64,000 nucleotides of DNA from Glycomyces amatae (GCF_020991375.1 NZ_JAJLQZ010000005.1:186001-250000); one strand, 5' to 3'. Shown: positions 1-9,700, counted from the stretch's first letter. Translations and numbers: made by a program. Notes: a model not told the origin generated them from the letters alone.

Positions 1-738
1 GGGCGAGACGGCGAGGAGCCAGGCGAGGGCGATCTGCCTCGGTGCGGCGTCGTGCCGGGCGGCGACCGCCGCCAGGCGGTGCGCGTCGATCTGCTGCATG
101 CCCCCGCCCAGGGGGAAGAAGGGCGCGTAGGCGATGCCCTCCCGCTCGCATCGCTCGAGGATCGCGGCGTCGCCCCGGTAGTGGACGTGGAACTGGTTCT
201 GCACTGCGGCCACGGGGGCGATGGACCGGGCCTCCTCCAGTTGCGCGGCGTCGACGTTGCTGACGCCGAGGTGCCGGATGAGGCCTCCCTCGCGCAGTTC
301 GGCCAGGGCGGCGAAGCGGTCGCCGATCGATTCGCCCGGCGTGGGCTCCATGCCGCCGGCGCGCAGGTAGGCCAGGTCGAGCCGCTCGACGCCGAGGCGC
401 CGGAGGTCGTCCTCGACCAGGGCGCGCATGTCGTCGGGGCCGGCTTGTCCGGCGGGCCTGCCGTCCTGGAACAGCGGACCGAACTTCGTCGCGATCACCA
501 GCTCGTCCGGGTACGGCGAGAGGGCCTCCCGGATGAGCTCATGCGAGCGGAGCGCCCCGGCGCCGTAGAAGCCGGCCGTGTCGAGGTGGTCGACGCCGAG
601 GTCCGCGGCGCGTCGCAGGAGCGCGACCGCTGCCTCGGGGTCGCGGATCGAGCCGCCGATCGCGAGCCGCATCGCCCCGAGGCCGAGCCGCTTGACGGGG
701 CGGTCGCCGCCGAGGGCGAACTTGTCGGGATTGCTCAT
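1..738 (-). CDS. Aldo/keto reductase, 3' end cut by window edge
   Basis: Predicted cytoplasmic NAD(P)H-dependent oxidoreductase of the aldo/keto reductase (TIM-barrel) superfamily. About 246 residues are visible and the C-terminus lies beyond the left edge. The protein starts MSNPDKFALGG at the ATG whose complement is 736-738, preceded by GAAAGG. The catalytic Asp and Tyr are in DHLDTAGFYG and the Lys is in IATKFG. The usual catalytic His position, after LDL in strand 4, reads YLR in this protein; such His-less members are a known subgroup, so it may be active on a narrow substrate range. The motif GVSN that follows is typical of the family. It begins 14 bases after the upstream gene on the same strand, so the two probably form an operon. 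The substrate cannot be predicted. Confidence 0.88.
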   Translation of the reverse strand, partial: MSNPDKFALGGDRPVKRLGLGAMRLAIGGSIRDPEAAVALLRRAADLGVDHLDTAGFYGAGALRSHELIREALSPYPDELVIATKFGPLFQDGRPAGQAGPDDMRALVEDDLRRLGVERLDLAYLRAGGMEPTPGESIGDRFAALAELREGGLIRHLGVSNVDAAQLEEARSIAPVAAVQNQFHVHYRGDAAILERCEREGIAYAPFFPLGGGMQQIDAHRLAAVAARHDAAPRQIALAWLLAVSP

Positions 739-752
739 GGGTGTTTCGCCTT

Positions 753-1805
753 TCAGGAGCGGGGGCGGGAGTAGCGGGACGCGACGGCGGCGAAGGCTTC
801 CTTCGGCTCCCAGGGCATGTCGGGGTAGGTGGTGCCGCGGCCGCCGTCGAGGACGGCGACGATGCCCGGGCTGGCGAGGTCGAGGTCCTCGCGGCGGTCG
901 CCGCCGGGCCGGTGGGGGTAGTTGTAGAGCGCGAAGAGGTGGACGAACGCGCTGTCGACGCCCTCCTCGGAGAAGAGGTCGAGCAGTTCCGCCAGGTAGG
1001 CGGCCTGGCCGGGCTCGTCGCGCTGGTACTCGCCGTCCAGGCGGGCCGTGCCCGTGCGCTCGTCCCAGCGGGCGATCTCCATGCTGCGGGGCGCGACGTC
1101 GGCGGCGCCGCGCCATGTCGCGCAGGCGAAGCCGGTGACCGCGACGGGTTTGTCGTGCGAGCGGACGAGGGTGCGCACGCCCTCGCGGAACCGGTCGGCG
1201 ACCTCGGCGGAGCGGATGAGCTCGAGCGTCACGATGTCGAACAGGTCCCAGTCCAGCCGCTCGAACGGGATGGCCGCGTAGGTCACCTTCCCGTGGAACC
1301 GGTCGCGGACCGCCGCCACCGCCTCCCGGAGGAAGGCGTCGAGCCCGGCGCTCACGTCGGCGATGCGCTTTTGACGGCCGACCGGGTCGGCCAGGAGCCG
1401 CGCCACCCGGTCGTCGATGCCGTCGCCGTCGATGAACCCGCTGCTCATGACGCTCAGCTCGACGCCCGTGACGAAGACGACCTCGGCGCCCTCGGCGCGC
1501 AGCCGCTCGGCGCGTTCGGCGCAGTCGGCGAACAAGGGGAGCATCTCCCCGGTCTCCAGGCCGATGGGGTAGGGCGAGAACCAGACCTCCATGCCGAGGT
1601 CGGCCGCGTACCGCGCGGCGGTCTCGAGGCGGGCCGGGTCGCCGCCGATGATCTGGACCGCGTTGCAGTGCAGGTCGTCGCGGATGATCGTCAGCTCCCG
1701 CCGGACCGTGTCGGGGTCGAAGTCGGGCCGGGAGTCGAAGTGCTCCGGCGAAGCGCTGCTCGGTTGGTACAGGCCGGTGTCGTAGGCGATGCCCCTCGCA
1801 CGCAT
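753..1805 (-). CDS. TIM-barrel-like hypothetical protein (homologues often labelled abortive infection)
   Basis: A 350-residue soluble protein with no signal peptide. The start is the ATG at 1805 (MRARGIAYDTG), supported by AGGAGG 7 bases upstream; an in-frame start 20 codons further upstream has no such site. Features include RDDLHCNAV, IIGGDP, EVWFSPYPI and EVVFVTGVELS in the N-terminal half, then FDIVTLEL and VDSAFVHLF, spaced like the strands of a (beta/alpha)8 barrel similar to glycosidase-like proteins. From memory, Streptomyces relatives are sometimes annotated as abortive infection proteins; nothing in this sequence supports a phage-defence role. It heads an operon with the aldo/keto reductase, divergent from a TetR gene, which suggests small-molecule metabolism under TetR control. 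The function is unknown. Confidence 0.85.
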   Translation of the reverse strand: MRARGIAYDTGLYQPSSASPEHFDSRPDFDPDTVRRELTIIRDDLHCNAVQIIGGDPARLETAARYAADLGMEVWFSPYPIGLETGEMLPLFADCAERAERLRAEGAEVVFVTGVELSVMSSGFIDGDGIDDRVARLLADPVGRQKRIADVSAGLDAFLREAVAAVRDRFHGKVTYAAIPFERLDWDLFDIVTLELIRSAEVADRFREGVRTLVRSHDKPVAVTGFACATWRGAADVAPRSMEIARWDERTGTARLDGEYQRDEPGQAAYLAELLDLFSEEGVDSAFVHLFALYNYPHRPGGDRREDLDLASPGIVAVLDGGRGTTYPDMPWEPKEAFAAVASRYSRPRS

Positions 1806-1871
1806 GTGATCGGTCCTCCTCTTGGGTGTCGGGGTCCACGACGCTAACTCGAAAAATGCGCTCACGCAAGT

Positions 1872-1885
1872 TTACGGATACGTAA
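1872..1885. promoter_or_regulatory. Palindromic TetR-type operator
   Basis: TTACG-GATA-CGTAA is a perfect inverted repeat lying in the 118-bp divergent region between the TIM-barrel gene and the TetR gene. It lies just upstream of a plausible -35 TTGCGC (1888-1893) and 18-bp-spaced -10 CACGCT (1912-1917) for the TetR gene. That promoter would start transcription about at the GTG (1924), giving a leaderless mRNA. Autoregulation and control of the divergent operon are inferred. Confidence 0.6.
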
Positions 1886-1923
1886 GTTTGCGCACCGGCA
1901 TCGACGTGTGCCACGCTGGGACC

Positions 1924-2547
1924 GTGACGACGCGACGGACGGGGCTGCGCGAGCGAAAGAAGCAGGCCACCAGGGAGGCCCTGCGGCGCGCCGCCCTGCG
2001 CCTGGCACTGGAGCGCGGCCCTGAGAACGTCCGGGTCGACGACATCGCGGACGCCGCCGGGGTCTCCCCGAGGACCTACAACAACTACTTCTCCAGCCGC
2101 GAGCACGCGATCGTCGCCGCCGTCGTCGAGGACCGGGAGGAGCGGATCGCCGCGGCCGTGGCCGCCCGGCCCGCCACGGTGCGGTTGTCGGAGGCCGTCG
2201 CCGACGCCGTGGTCGAGCAGTACACCAACCCGGGCGACGAGGCGCGCGGGGCCATGATGATGATCACCACCAGCCCCGGTCTGCGAAGCTGCTACGTCGA
2301 CGCCGCCGAATCCCTCACTGGGCCGCTGACCCGCGCGATCATCGAACGGGCCCCGGGCACCGATCCCATCGCCGCCGAGGTGCTCGCCGCCGGCGTCGGC
2401 GCCGCCACCAAGATCGCCGTCCGCGAATGGCTCCGCTCCGGGGCCGGGGACCTCGTCATCGCCGCCGGCTCCCTGCCCGACCTCATCCGGAAGGCGCTCC
2501 TGCCGCTCGCCCCCGCGCTCGACGCCACCATGACCGCACCGCCGTAA
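1924..2547 (+). CDS. TetR/AcrR family transcriptional regulator
   Basis: A 207-residue regulator. The N-terminal helix-turn-helix spans about residues 12-58 (RERKKQATREALRRAAL, then VRVDDIADAAGVSPRTYNNY). The rest is a helical ligand-binding domain with no recognisable ligand signature. GTG 1924 is chosen because the family's conserved start lies just after it and a promoter can be placed to begin transcription at this codon; an ATG 34 codons upstream would put the operator inside the coding region. It is divergent from the TIM-barrel/aldo-keto reductase operon, which it probably represses through the 1872-1885 palindrome. Confidence 0.88.
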   Translation: MTTRRTGLRERKKQATREALRRAALRLALERGPENVRVDDIADAAGVSPRTYNNYFSSREHAIVAAVVEDREERIAAAVAARPATVRLSEAVADAVVEQYTNPGDEARGAMMMITTSPGLRSCYVDAAESLTGPLTRAIIERAPGTDPIAAEVLAAGVGAATKIAVREWLRSGAGDLVIAAGSLPDLIRKALLPLAPALDATMTAPP

Positions 2548-2766
2548 GTCGACCTCGGCAGACTGCCGGGGCGACGGCAAGCCTCAGAACCTCGTCATCT
2601 GCTGTGTCATCGCCATTGCGACCCACGCCCGTCGCGGGAGATCCCTCGACCGCTTCGCGCCCCCGCAACTGTCGCGCCCGAAACCACCCGGCCGTCTGTG
2701 GGGGCATGTGCTGAGCACCTTGCGACCCCGCGAGCCCAGATACCAGAAGAACCCCGCTCCGTCGGC

Positions 2767-3173
2767 AACACCTTCAACGGCGACGTCCGGAACGTCATCC
2801 AGGGAGGACACGTCGAAGTCCATGCGGGGCCGGTGGCCGTCGGCTCGCAGGAGGGGCCCTTGGCGCGAGCGGACTGGGTCGGGCGGGAACGCGATCTCGA
2901 GACGATAACCGAAGCGCTGCAGGAGGTCGGCCGGTGGCGCTCGCCGGCGTGAGCCTCTTCGATAGTGTCTACAGTGGCCTCAGTGACTCCGCCAGACGGC
3001 GCTACCGCCTGCTCGGCTCCCTGCCGAACGGCGAATTCGAGCGGGCGCTGACCGGGAATCTTCACCGGTTCGAAGAACTGGACCGTCGAAGGGGTCCCCG
3101 CGCCCTTCGCGGAACTGCTCGACACCGAGCGCGTTCGCCGCACGCTCGAACTCAACGGAGCGGCCGGACGCTG
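2767..3173 (+). pseudogene. Remnant of an NB-ARC/STAND ATPase gene with the core deleted
   Basis: Two fragments in different frames read like the two ends of one actinobacterial STAND protein. The first (from 2767) has NTFNGDVRNVIQGGHVEVHA, a leader seen before NB-ARC domains, and then WVGRERDLETI, the segment just before the P-loop. The second (from about 2937, another frame) has SLFDSVYSGLSDSARRRYRL followed by LLGSLPNGEF, which matches the winged-helix segment that normally follows the ATPase core. About 200 residues holding the Walker motifs are missing between them, and a third frame (to the TGA at 3171-3173) appears to continue the tail. I see no intact P-loop, so this is a decayed gene. 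The similarity is from memory of the family, without a search. Confidence 0.55.
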
Positions 3174-3463
3174 AGCACCGCCTCGCCCTCCCGGCCCCGG
3201 AGCTGCCAGCCGCCCGCATCGGGCTGACCGGCCTCGAACCAGACCGACACGGCCGCGTCCGCCGACCCGGGCGGAGAGGCTGAGCGCAGGCGCCGCCCGT
3301 CCTGTGCTGCCCGGACACTCGTCGCCACCGCCATCGGATGCTCCCGCAGCAGCTGCCAGCCTTCCTTGAGCGCCTCGGCATCGGTCAGCCGCCCATGGTG
3401 GCGGACGATGACGTCGGCACGATCGCGCGCGTCCACATCGAGACAGCGGACGTCGGCCGCCAA
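3152..3463 (-). CDS. Small hypothetical ORF, possibly a gene fragment
   Basis: A 103-residue ORF starting with TTG. Its third-position GC is about 87%, as in real genes of this window. It contains RADVIVRHHGRLTDAEALKE and ends REGEAVLSVRPLR. There is no ATG, GTG or clear ribosome-binding site between the upstream in-frame TGA (near 3517) and the TTG, although the coding-like frame continues up to that stop, so the true 5' end may be lost. It overlaps the end of the NB-ARC remnant on the opposite strand. I do not recognise the family. Confidence 0.4.
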   Translation of the reverse strand: MAADVRCLDVDARDRADVIVRHHGRLTDAEALKEGWQLLREHPMAVATSVRAAQDGRRLRSASPPGSADAAVSVWFEAGQPDAGGWQLRGREGEAVLSVRPLR

Positions 3464-3675
3464 GTGCCCGGCGCCGTGGGGGACCAGGCCGAACGCGCAG
3501 CCCGGTCGGCCGTTTCAAGATGTCCCGGTTGCATGTTTACTCCGCCTGGGCCACCCCGTACGCCCGCGCCGAGCGGAGATGCAGATCAATCTGCGTGGCC
3601 CTCCGCACACGGTGATCGACCTATCCAAACCCTTGGGGCGCTGCGATACTCAACGGACCTCACCCTACAGGAGGA

Positions 3676-6606
3676 ATGTTGAGAAGGCTTGCTCAAGTCT
3701 GCATAGCCGCGGTGGCAGCGACCCTGCTCGCCGCGCCCGCAGCACAGGCGGAACCCGACCCCGCCCCCGACCCCGCCCCCGACACCACTGGGCACACCGG
3801 CGTTCCCCAGGCGCACGAGTTCGACTCGGCCATCGCCGACGCGTTCGCGCAGAGCCAGGGCTTCCCCTCCCTCACCGGGGAGGCCGACTTCGGATCCGAC
3901 GAGCACATTGTCGATGCGCACCGCGAAGGCGAGATCAACACCGCCGAAGCGGTCGAGTACGGCCTCGCCTCCCTCACCGACCCCGAGTCGGTCCCCGAGG
4001 AGCTGCGGCCCACCGGCCCGATCGAGGACCCCGAGCGGTACCTCGCCTACCTCTCGGCGCAGGGCGCCGAAGTGGACCCCGCCCGCAACCCGCTGCGGCA
4101 GACGATCACCGCGCCCGAGTCCTCGACCGCGCAGTACGACGACTGCGCCTCGCCGCTGGAGTACAACTTCCACGACTACGAGTGCCAGGCCTTCGTCGGC
4201 GACTTCGTGTTCCTCTACGACGTCAAGGACGACCCGAGCGACGAACGGGGCCTCCCGGCCGACGTCAACGGCAACGGCCGCCTCTCCGTGGTCCAGGACA
4301 TGATGAACGCTATCGCCGAGGCGCAGGCGGCGTACGAGGAGCTGGGTTTCGAGGTCGACCCCGGAGACGGCCCCTGGGGCGTCGTGGTGGGACTGAACGA
4401 GACGCAGGAGGGCTGGTTCCAAGGCCACCCGTTCGCCCTGCCGTTCGGCATCAACGACCAGCCGATGATCATCATGCCCTCCGACCCGGGGTGGCACGAC
4501 AGCGACAACTACGACTACGTGCCCCGGCACGAGTTCTTCCACATCGTGCAGTACCAGTACTGGGACACCGGCGAAGTGGGCTGGGTGTACCTGCTGAACT
4601 GGCTGGGAGGCAGCGCGTTCAAGTCGATGAACTGGTGGATGGAGTCCACCGCCGAGTGGGCCACGGCCCAGTCGTACCGCCTCCAGGACTGGGATCCCGC
4701 CAACCCGGCGGCCGCTGAACTGTACGCGCGCAACGTGGACGAATTCCTGGGCGATCCAGGGAGGGCGCTCAACGCCGCCGGTGAGCTGGGCGCCTCGCGC
4801 CAGTACGGCGCCTTCGTGCTCCCGACCTACCTGAGCGAGCGCACCGACCGCGCGTTCGTGCGGCGCACCTGGGAGCGGATCGCCTCCAACGACGAGTACC
4901 CGATCGCCGCGATCACGGCGACGCTGGCCGGGTACGGCCTCGACCGCGACTCGACGCTGCTGGGGTTCGCGGTCGCCAACTACCGGCTCGCCGCCGAGCA
5001 GGGCGGCGCGCCGCCCAACCCCATGGCCGGCTACGGGTACGACGACCCCGACCGGGAGCTGTGGCGCGACTACCTCGGCGACGACGGGACCGACGACCAC
5101 GTCCTCGGCCTGGATCGGCCGGCCCGGACGGTGCGCGCGGTCCCGCTGGGGCACGACGAGACCTACACCGCCGCGATCGAGCCGGGTGGGGCGGCGTACT
5201 TCGACTTCTCGGCCGTCGAGAAGTCCGGCGACCCCGCCGACGGCTACGAGTCGACCCTGACCCTCGACACCGGGAACCACGACGAGCTCGAGTACGTCGC
5301 GCTCGTCTGGTCCCCGGTCGGCAGCCCCGGGTCGCTCGCCGAATACCCGACCGCCGCCCGTGCGGTCTACCCGAACGCGAACGGCGTCATCACCGTCACC
5401 GATTTCGCCTCCCCCATGGTCGTCACGCTCATCGCCGCCCGCACCGACCTCAACCACGACTCGGCCGAGGCCGACGAGGACGGCCGCGATTACTCCTGGC
5501 GGGTGCGCGCCCTCATCCCGCTGGACAAGCGCTCGTGCGACCTGTCGGATCTGGACGTGGGCAACCTGGAGGCCGACGCCGCGCCGCAGCAGCTGTTCCT
5601 GGACTACGCGGACAGCACCCCGAACGGCTGGACCGGCGGCGACTCCACCTACTCGGTGCGCCTGCCCGACGGCGACCTGCTGTGGCTGTTCTCCGACACG
5701 TTCCTGGGGCCGCTCAACGACGACGGCACCAGGCCGACCTCCGCGCCGCTGGTGAACAGCACCTTCGTCAGACAGGACGGGAACTCGCTGTCCACCATCC
5801 AAGGGGGCACGGCGGCCGATCCGGCCGCGATCATGCCGCCGTCTGAAGCGAACCACTGGTTCTGGCTCGGCGACGGCATGATCTCGCGCCAGAGCGGCGT
5901 CGACTACCTCCAGGTGGTCTACCAGGAGTACTACCGGTACGGCACCGGCGCCTGGGACTGGGCCTTCAAACGCAACGTCGTGGCCACGTTCTCCCTGAAC
6001 GACCTGAGCGAGCCCCTGCGGGTCGACGAGCTCCCGTCCCAGGCGGGCGCCTGGGGCTCGGCGCTGCTGCCGGCCAGCCAGTCCGGCGACGGCTACACCT
6101 ACGTCTACGGGCTCGCCGACGCCCAGACCAACAAGAAGCAGCGCATCGCCCGCGTCCACGGTTCCAACCTCAACGCCGTCGACAAATGGCAGTACTGGAC
6201 ACCGGACGGGTGGACCGCCTACGAGTCGGACGCCGGCATCGGCCTGAACGGGATCGCGAACGAGTACTCCGTGACCAAGTGGAACGGCCAGTACGTCCTG
6301 GTCAGCCAGGATTCGACGCTCGCCTTCGACAACGAGGTGTATGCGTACACCTCGTGCTCGCCCGCCGGCCCGTTCACCAACCAGAGCCTGATCTTCGCGA
6401 TGCCGGAGACGGGACCGTGGGGCAGTTACGGGGACAAGGACGTCTTCGCCTACAACCCGCACATCCACCAGACGCTGAGCTCGGGCAACACGTTCACGCT
6501 CTCGTACAACGTCAACCACTTCGACACCACCGTGGGCCCGGACGGCGCCCACTACCGCGACCCGAGCATCTACCAGCCGAGGTTCATCACCTTTACGCTC
6601 TCCTGA
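3676..6606 (+). CDS. Secreted gluzincin-like metalloprotease fused to a DUF5005 domain
   Basis: A 976-residue exported protein. The signal peptide is residues 1-25, cleaved after APAAQA, followed by a Pro/Asp-rich linker. The zinc-protease motif HEFFHIVQ (HExxH) lies near residue 287, with a downstream Glu in WWMESTAEWA, the spacing of a gluzincin. A bacterial pre-peptidase-like beta region follows (about 500-620). The C-terminal third, from about residue 640 (LFLDYADSTPNGWTGGDSTY), matches the DUF5005 family, a propeller-like domain related to carbohydrate-active proteins. AGGAGG ends only one base before the ATG, so the next codon (TTG, 3679) could be the real start. It stands alone, followed by a strong hairpin. 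The substrate is unknown; a role outside the cell on protein or glycoprotein is inferred. Confidence 0.85.
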   Translation: MLRRLAQVCIAAVAATLLAAPAAQAEPDPAPDPAPDTTGHTGVPQAHEFDSAIADAFAQSQGFPSLTGEADFGSDEHIVDAHREGEINTAEAVEYGLASLTDPESVPEELRPTGPIEDPERYLAYLSAQGAEVDPARNPLRQTITAPESSTAQYDDCASPLEYNFHDYECQAFVGDFVFLYDVKDDPSDERGLPADVNGNGRLSVVQDMMNAIAEAQAAYEELGFEVDPGDGPWGVVVGLNETQEGWFQGHPFALPFGINDQPMIIMPSDPGWHDSDNYDYVPRHEFFHIVQYQYWDTGEVGWVYLLNWLGGSAFKSMNWWMESTAEWATAQSYRLQDWDPANPAAAELYARNVDEFLGDPGRALNAAGELGASRQYGAFVLPTYLSERTDRAFVRRTWERIASNDEYPIAAITATLAGYGLDRDSTLLGFAVANYRLAAEQGGAPPNPMAGYGYDDPDRELWRDYLGDDGTDDHVLGLDRPARTVRAVPLGHDETYTAAIEPGGAAYFDFSAVEKSGDPADGYESTLTLDTGNHDELEYVALVWSPVGSPGSLAEYPTAARAVYPNANGVITVTDFASPMVVTLIAARTDLNHDSAEADEDGRDYSWRVRALIPLDKRSCDLSDLDVGNLEADAAPQQLFLDYADSTPNGWTGGDSTYSVRLPDGDLLWLFSDTFLGPLNDDGTRPTSAPLVNSTFVRQDGNSLSTIQGGTAADPAAIMPPSEANHWFWLGDGMISRQSGVDYLQVVYQEYYRYGTGAWDWAFKRNVVATFSLNDLSEPLRVDELPSQAGAWGSALLPASQSGDGYTYVYGLADAQTNKKQRIARVHGSNLNAVDKWQYWTPDGWTAYESDAGIGLNGIANEYSVTKWNGQYVLVSQDSTLAFDNEVYAYTSCSPAGPFTNQSLIFAMPETGPWGSYGDKDVFAYNPHIHQTLSSGNTFTLSYNVNHFDTTVGPDGAHYRDPSIYQPRFITFTLS

Positions 6607-6622
6607 TCCGACCGGTCCGACA

Positions 6623-6655
6623 GCGGGGACGGGGCCGTCACGGCCCCGTCCCCGC
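6623..6655. terminator. Strong hairpin terminator
   Basis: GCGGGGACGGGGCCGT and its exact complement, separated by one base, form a 16-bp inverted repeat 17 bases after the metalloprotease stop. It lies between convergent genes and can serve both. Confidence 0.8.
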
Positions 6656-6768
6656 TCGCCGCGGGGCCCGGGACGGTGGTCGGTCTCGGGCGGCGGACCA
6701 GGACGCTCGGCGCCGTCGGCGAAGTACTCGGCGGCGGGCCGGATCGATGGGCCCGGCCCGCCTCGCCG

Positions 6769-9700
6769 TCAGGAGGCCGCGGTGATCCTGGTGAGCGCGC
6801 CCAGCACTTCGGCGGCGGTCACCGCGTCGACGCCGGTCGGGTGGTCCCCCTCGCCGGACGCCGCGTAGTCCGCACTCGCGGACAGGCGCACGCTCACGAC
6901 GGTCTGGACCTGCGCGGCGTCGACCCTGCCTTCGTAGCTCTCGATGCCCGGGTCCAGCGAGACCACGACGAAGCCGCCCTCCGGCAGCGGGTAGTGGAAG
7001 CCCGGCTCGACCCACCAGCCGTTCGAGGCGCCGCGGCGCCACCCCCACTTGGCCAGCCCGAGGACGCTCCCGGACTTGAGGGTCGCGCCGTCGAAGCGCG
7101 TGATCCGGCCGCTCTCCAGCTCCTCCGCCGTGAAGTCCGCGACCGGCCGCGCGAGCTGCCGGAACGGCTGGAGGATCTCGTAGTCGGCGAAGACCTCGGC
7201 CCAGTCCGCGAGCCGGTCTCCCAGCATGACGGGGTGGGCCAGGCGGATCGACGCGTCGCCCGGCAGGTCGCGCCGGTCGTCCTCGACGTCGGCGACCGTG
7301 CGGTCCTCGGCCAGGCGGAAGCCGAAGCTGCCCGCGCCGGTCTCGGCCAGCCACACGAGCCGCCGGGCCAGGTGGCGCATCAGCGGGTGGCCCGAGAAGA
7401 ACTCCTCGAACTCCGGCACCGTCCACGCGCGACCCGCCACCATGGCGTGTTCGAGCCGCCGCACCTGCTCCTTCGCGACCGTGCGGAGGTCCTTCTTCAA
7501 CTGCGCGAACCGCTCGTAGGCGGCCTCGGCGGCCGCGGCGTCGTCTTCGGCGCCCGGTTTCGGCAGCCGCTTCAGCGGCGTGCCGTCCCCATCGGACACG
7601 AACGGTCGCAGCTCCTCGTCGAAGCCCACGGTGAACCGCCGCGGCCCGTAGTCGAGCACGAGGCTCGTCTCGCCGTCGAGCCCGAAGTCCGGCACGAGCC
7701 GGTCGGCGAGCTGCTCGGCGGTGAGCCCGAGGCGCTCGGCGACCACCTCGATCTGCCGTCCGGCCTCCTCCTTGAGCGCCTTGAACTCGACCTTCCGGGA
7801 GATGCCGTGGAGTGCGCGCAGGGAGGTCTCGGAGCCGATGGCGCCCAGGACCTCGAGTCCGGTGACGGCCCGCTTGTGCTGGCCCTGGCCGGGCCACCGG
7901 CGGACCAGCGCCGCGATCTTTGCGACGGTGTCGTCGTCGGCGAAGCGCGCGAGCTGCGTGAACGCCCATCCGTCCTTGGACGGCGCGCCGACGTCCGTCC
8001 ACAGTTCGAACAGCTTCCAGGAGAAGCGCGTGAGCGAGGCCGGGTCGCAGGCCTCGGTGACGACCTCGACGCCCGCGTAGGGGAGCTGCGGGCTGTCGAG
8101 GGCCAGCACGGTGGTCAGATGCCCCACCGCTTCGGGGGGCAGCGCCGACTCCCGTCCCTTGAGGATCACCTGCGGCAGCATGGTCGGGGTCGCCCAGGCG
8201 GGCGGTCGGGGGATCCTGGCGTCGAGCGGGTCGAGCGGGTCGGTCGCGGCGAGCGCGCCGATCGCCTCGGCGGCGGCCTCGCCGTACGCCTTCGCGGCGG
8301 CCGTCACCGCCTCCGCGCCCTGCTCGGCGATCAGGTGCCGCAGTGCGACGGTGGCGGCGCGGCGCGCCGCGGCGTCGCCGCCGAGCGCATCCGGGACGAG
8401 CAGGAGCGCCGACGCGTCGGCGTGCCGGTCGAACCAGCGCTTCGCGACGGGTACCAGGGATTTCGACCGCGCGAGCCAGTCGGCGGCGATGCGGGCGACC
8501 GCCGGGCTCCGGATCGGCACGAGCACTTCGGCGAGTCCGCTGCGGCCCTTGGCGAGATCGGTGACCCGATCGGCGACCCGCGGCCCGAACCTGCCGAGGA
8601 GCCGCATGAGGTCCCTGCCGGCGGGGTGGCTGGCGGTGCCCTGCCACCGGTCGAGGAACGGCTCGGCGTCCTCGGCCTTCCCCCAGGAGAGGAACATCAG
8701 CAGGTGGTCGTACCCGGGGTGCTCCTCGAGGAACGCGAGGAGCTGTTTCGGCTTATCGGCGTCGTACCGCGTGTAGGGGTGGTCGTCGCCGACGGTCGCC
8801 CAGCGCCGCTCCTCGTCGGCGTCGGCCCAGACGACGCCGGTCTCGGATGCGGGGGCGAGGCCCTCGATCACGACTCCCTTGCGGCGCTTGCCCTTCCATG
8901 GCGGGGTGACCAGGAGCGGCGGCAGCGCGTCGGCGGGGGCGTCGGGCACCCTGTCCGAGGCGTCCAGCAGCGCGGCGACGGCTTCGCGCGTCCGCTCCCC
9001 GGCTTCGGGCAGCGCGGCGCCCAGCGCGGGGGAGGACCGGACGACGCCCGCGAGCCGCTCCCGCTCCGCCGGGCCGGCCTCGCCGGCGCGGGCGGCGACG
9101 GCCCGGAGCGTGCGGTGCGGGAACCGCTCCGCGGCCGCCATCACCGCGGTGAGCACCCCGGGCAGCGCCAGCCTGTCGACCAGGCAGCCGACGGCCTCGT
9201 CCGAGGGCAGCAGGCCGATCGCGGTCATGAGGGCGGCGCGGGCGGGCTTGGACATCCGCGCGAAGCGCCATTCCAGCAGGCTCGCCAGCACCGGGAGCGC
9301 GGCGGCCCCGAGGCCCTCGAGCAGCGGGGCGAGGTTGCGCTCGTCGATGCGGTCGGGGTTGACGCCGTGCCGCTCGACCAGCTCCTGGTGCAGCGGGTCG
9401 GCCGCGATGGACCACAGCATCCAGTCGTCGACGCGGCGGCGGTCGAAGTAGCCCGTGCCCGCCTCGAACGCCTCTCGGACCCAGTCGGCCTCGGTCGGCA
9501 GCAGGAGCGCCGCGCCGATGCGCCGCTCCGGGTCGGTGCGGCGCGCGCCGACCGCGGCGGCGGCCTCCCGGTACTCGGCCTCGGGGGCGGCCGCCAGGAG
9601 CGAGCGGAGGCGGTGGACCGCGGGCTGGGCGGCCAGCCAGCCCTCGGGCTGGTCCCAGTAGAGGTAGGTGCCGAGGTTGCCCTCCGCGATGGCGCGGTCG

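Larger units (their letters stand above)
2548..3675. other. Gene-poor stretch with decayed genes
   Basis: About 1.1 kb between the TetR gene and the metalloprotease. Apart from the NB-ARC remnant and the TTG ORF I see no intact gene. The last 200 bases are less GC-rich than the surroundings and presumably hold the metalloprotease promoter, ending in AGGAGG at 3669-3674. Confidence 0.6.

Noticed and set aside
753-1805. Phage defence role for the TIM-barrel protein
   Set aside because: Only the remembered label of homologues suggests this; sequence and neighbours point to metabolism.
3586-6552. 988-codon minus-strand open frame
   Set aside because: Antisense shadow of the metalloprotease gene caused by high GC; no domain-like sequence and wrong codon bias.
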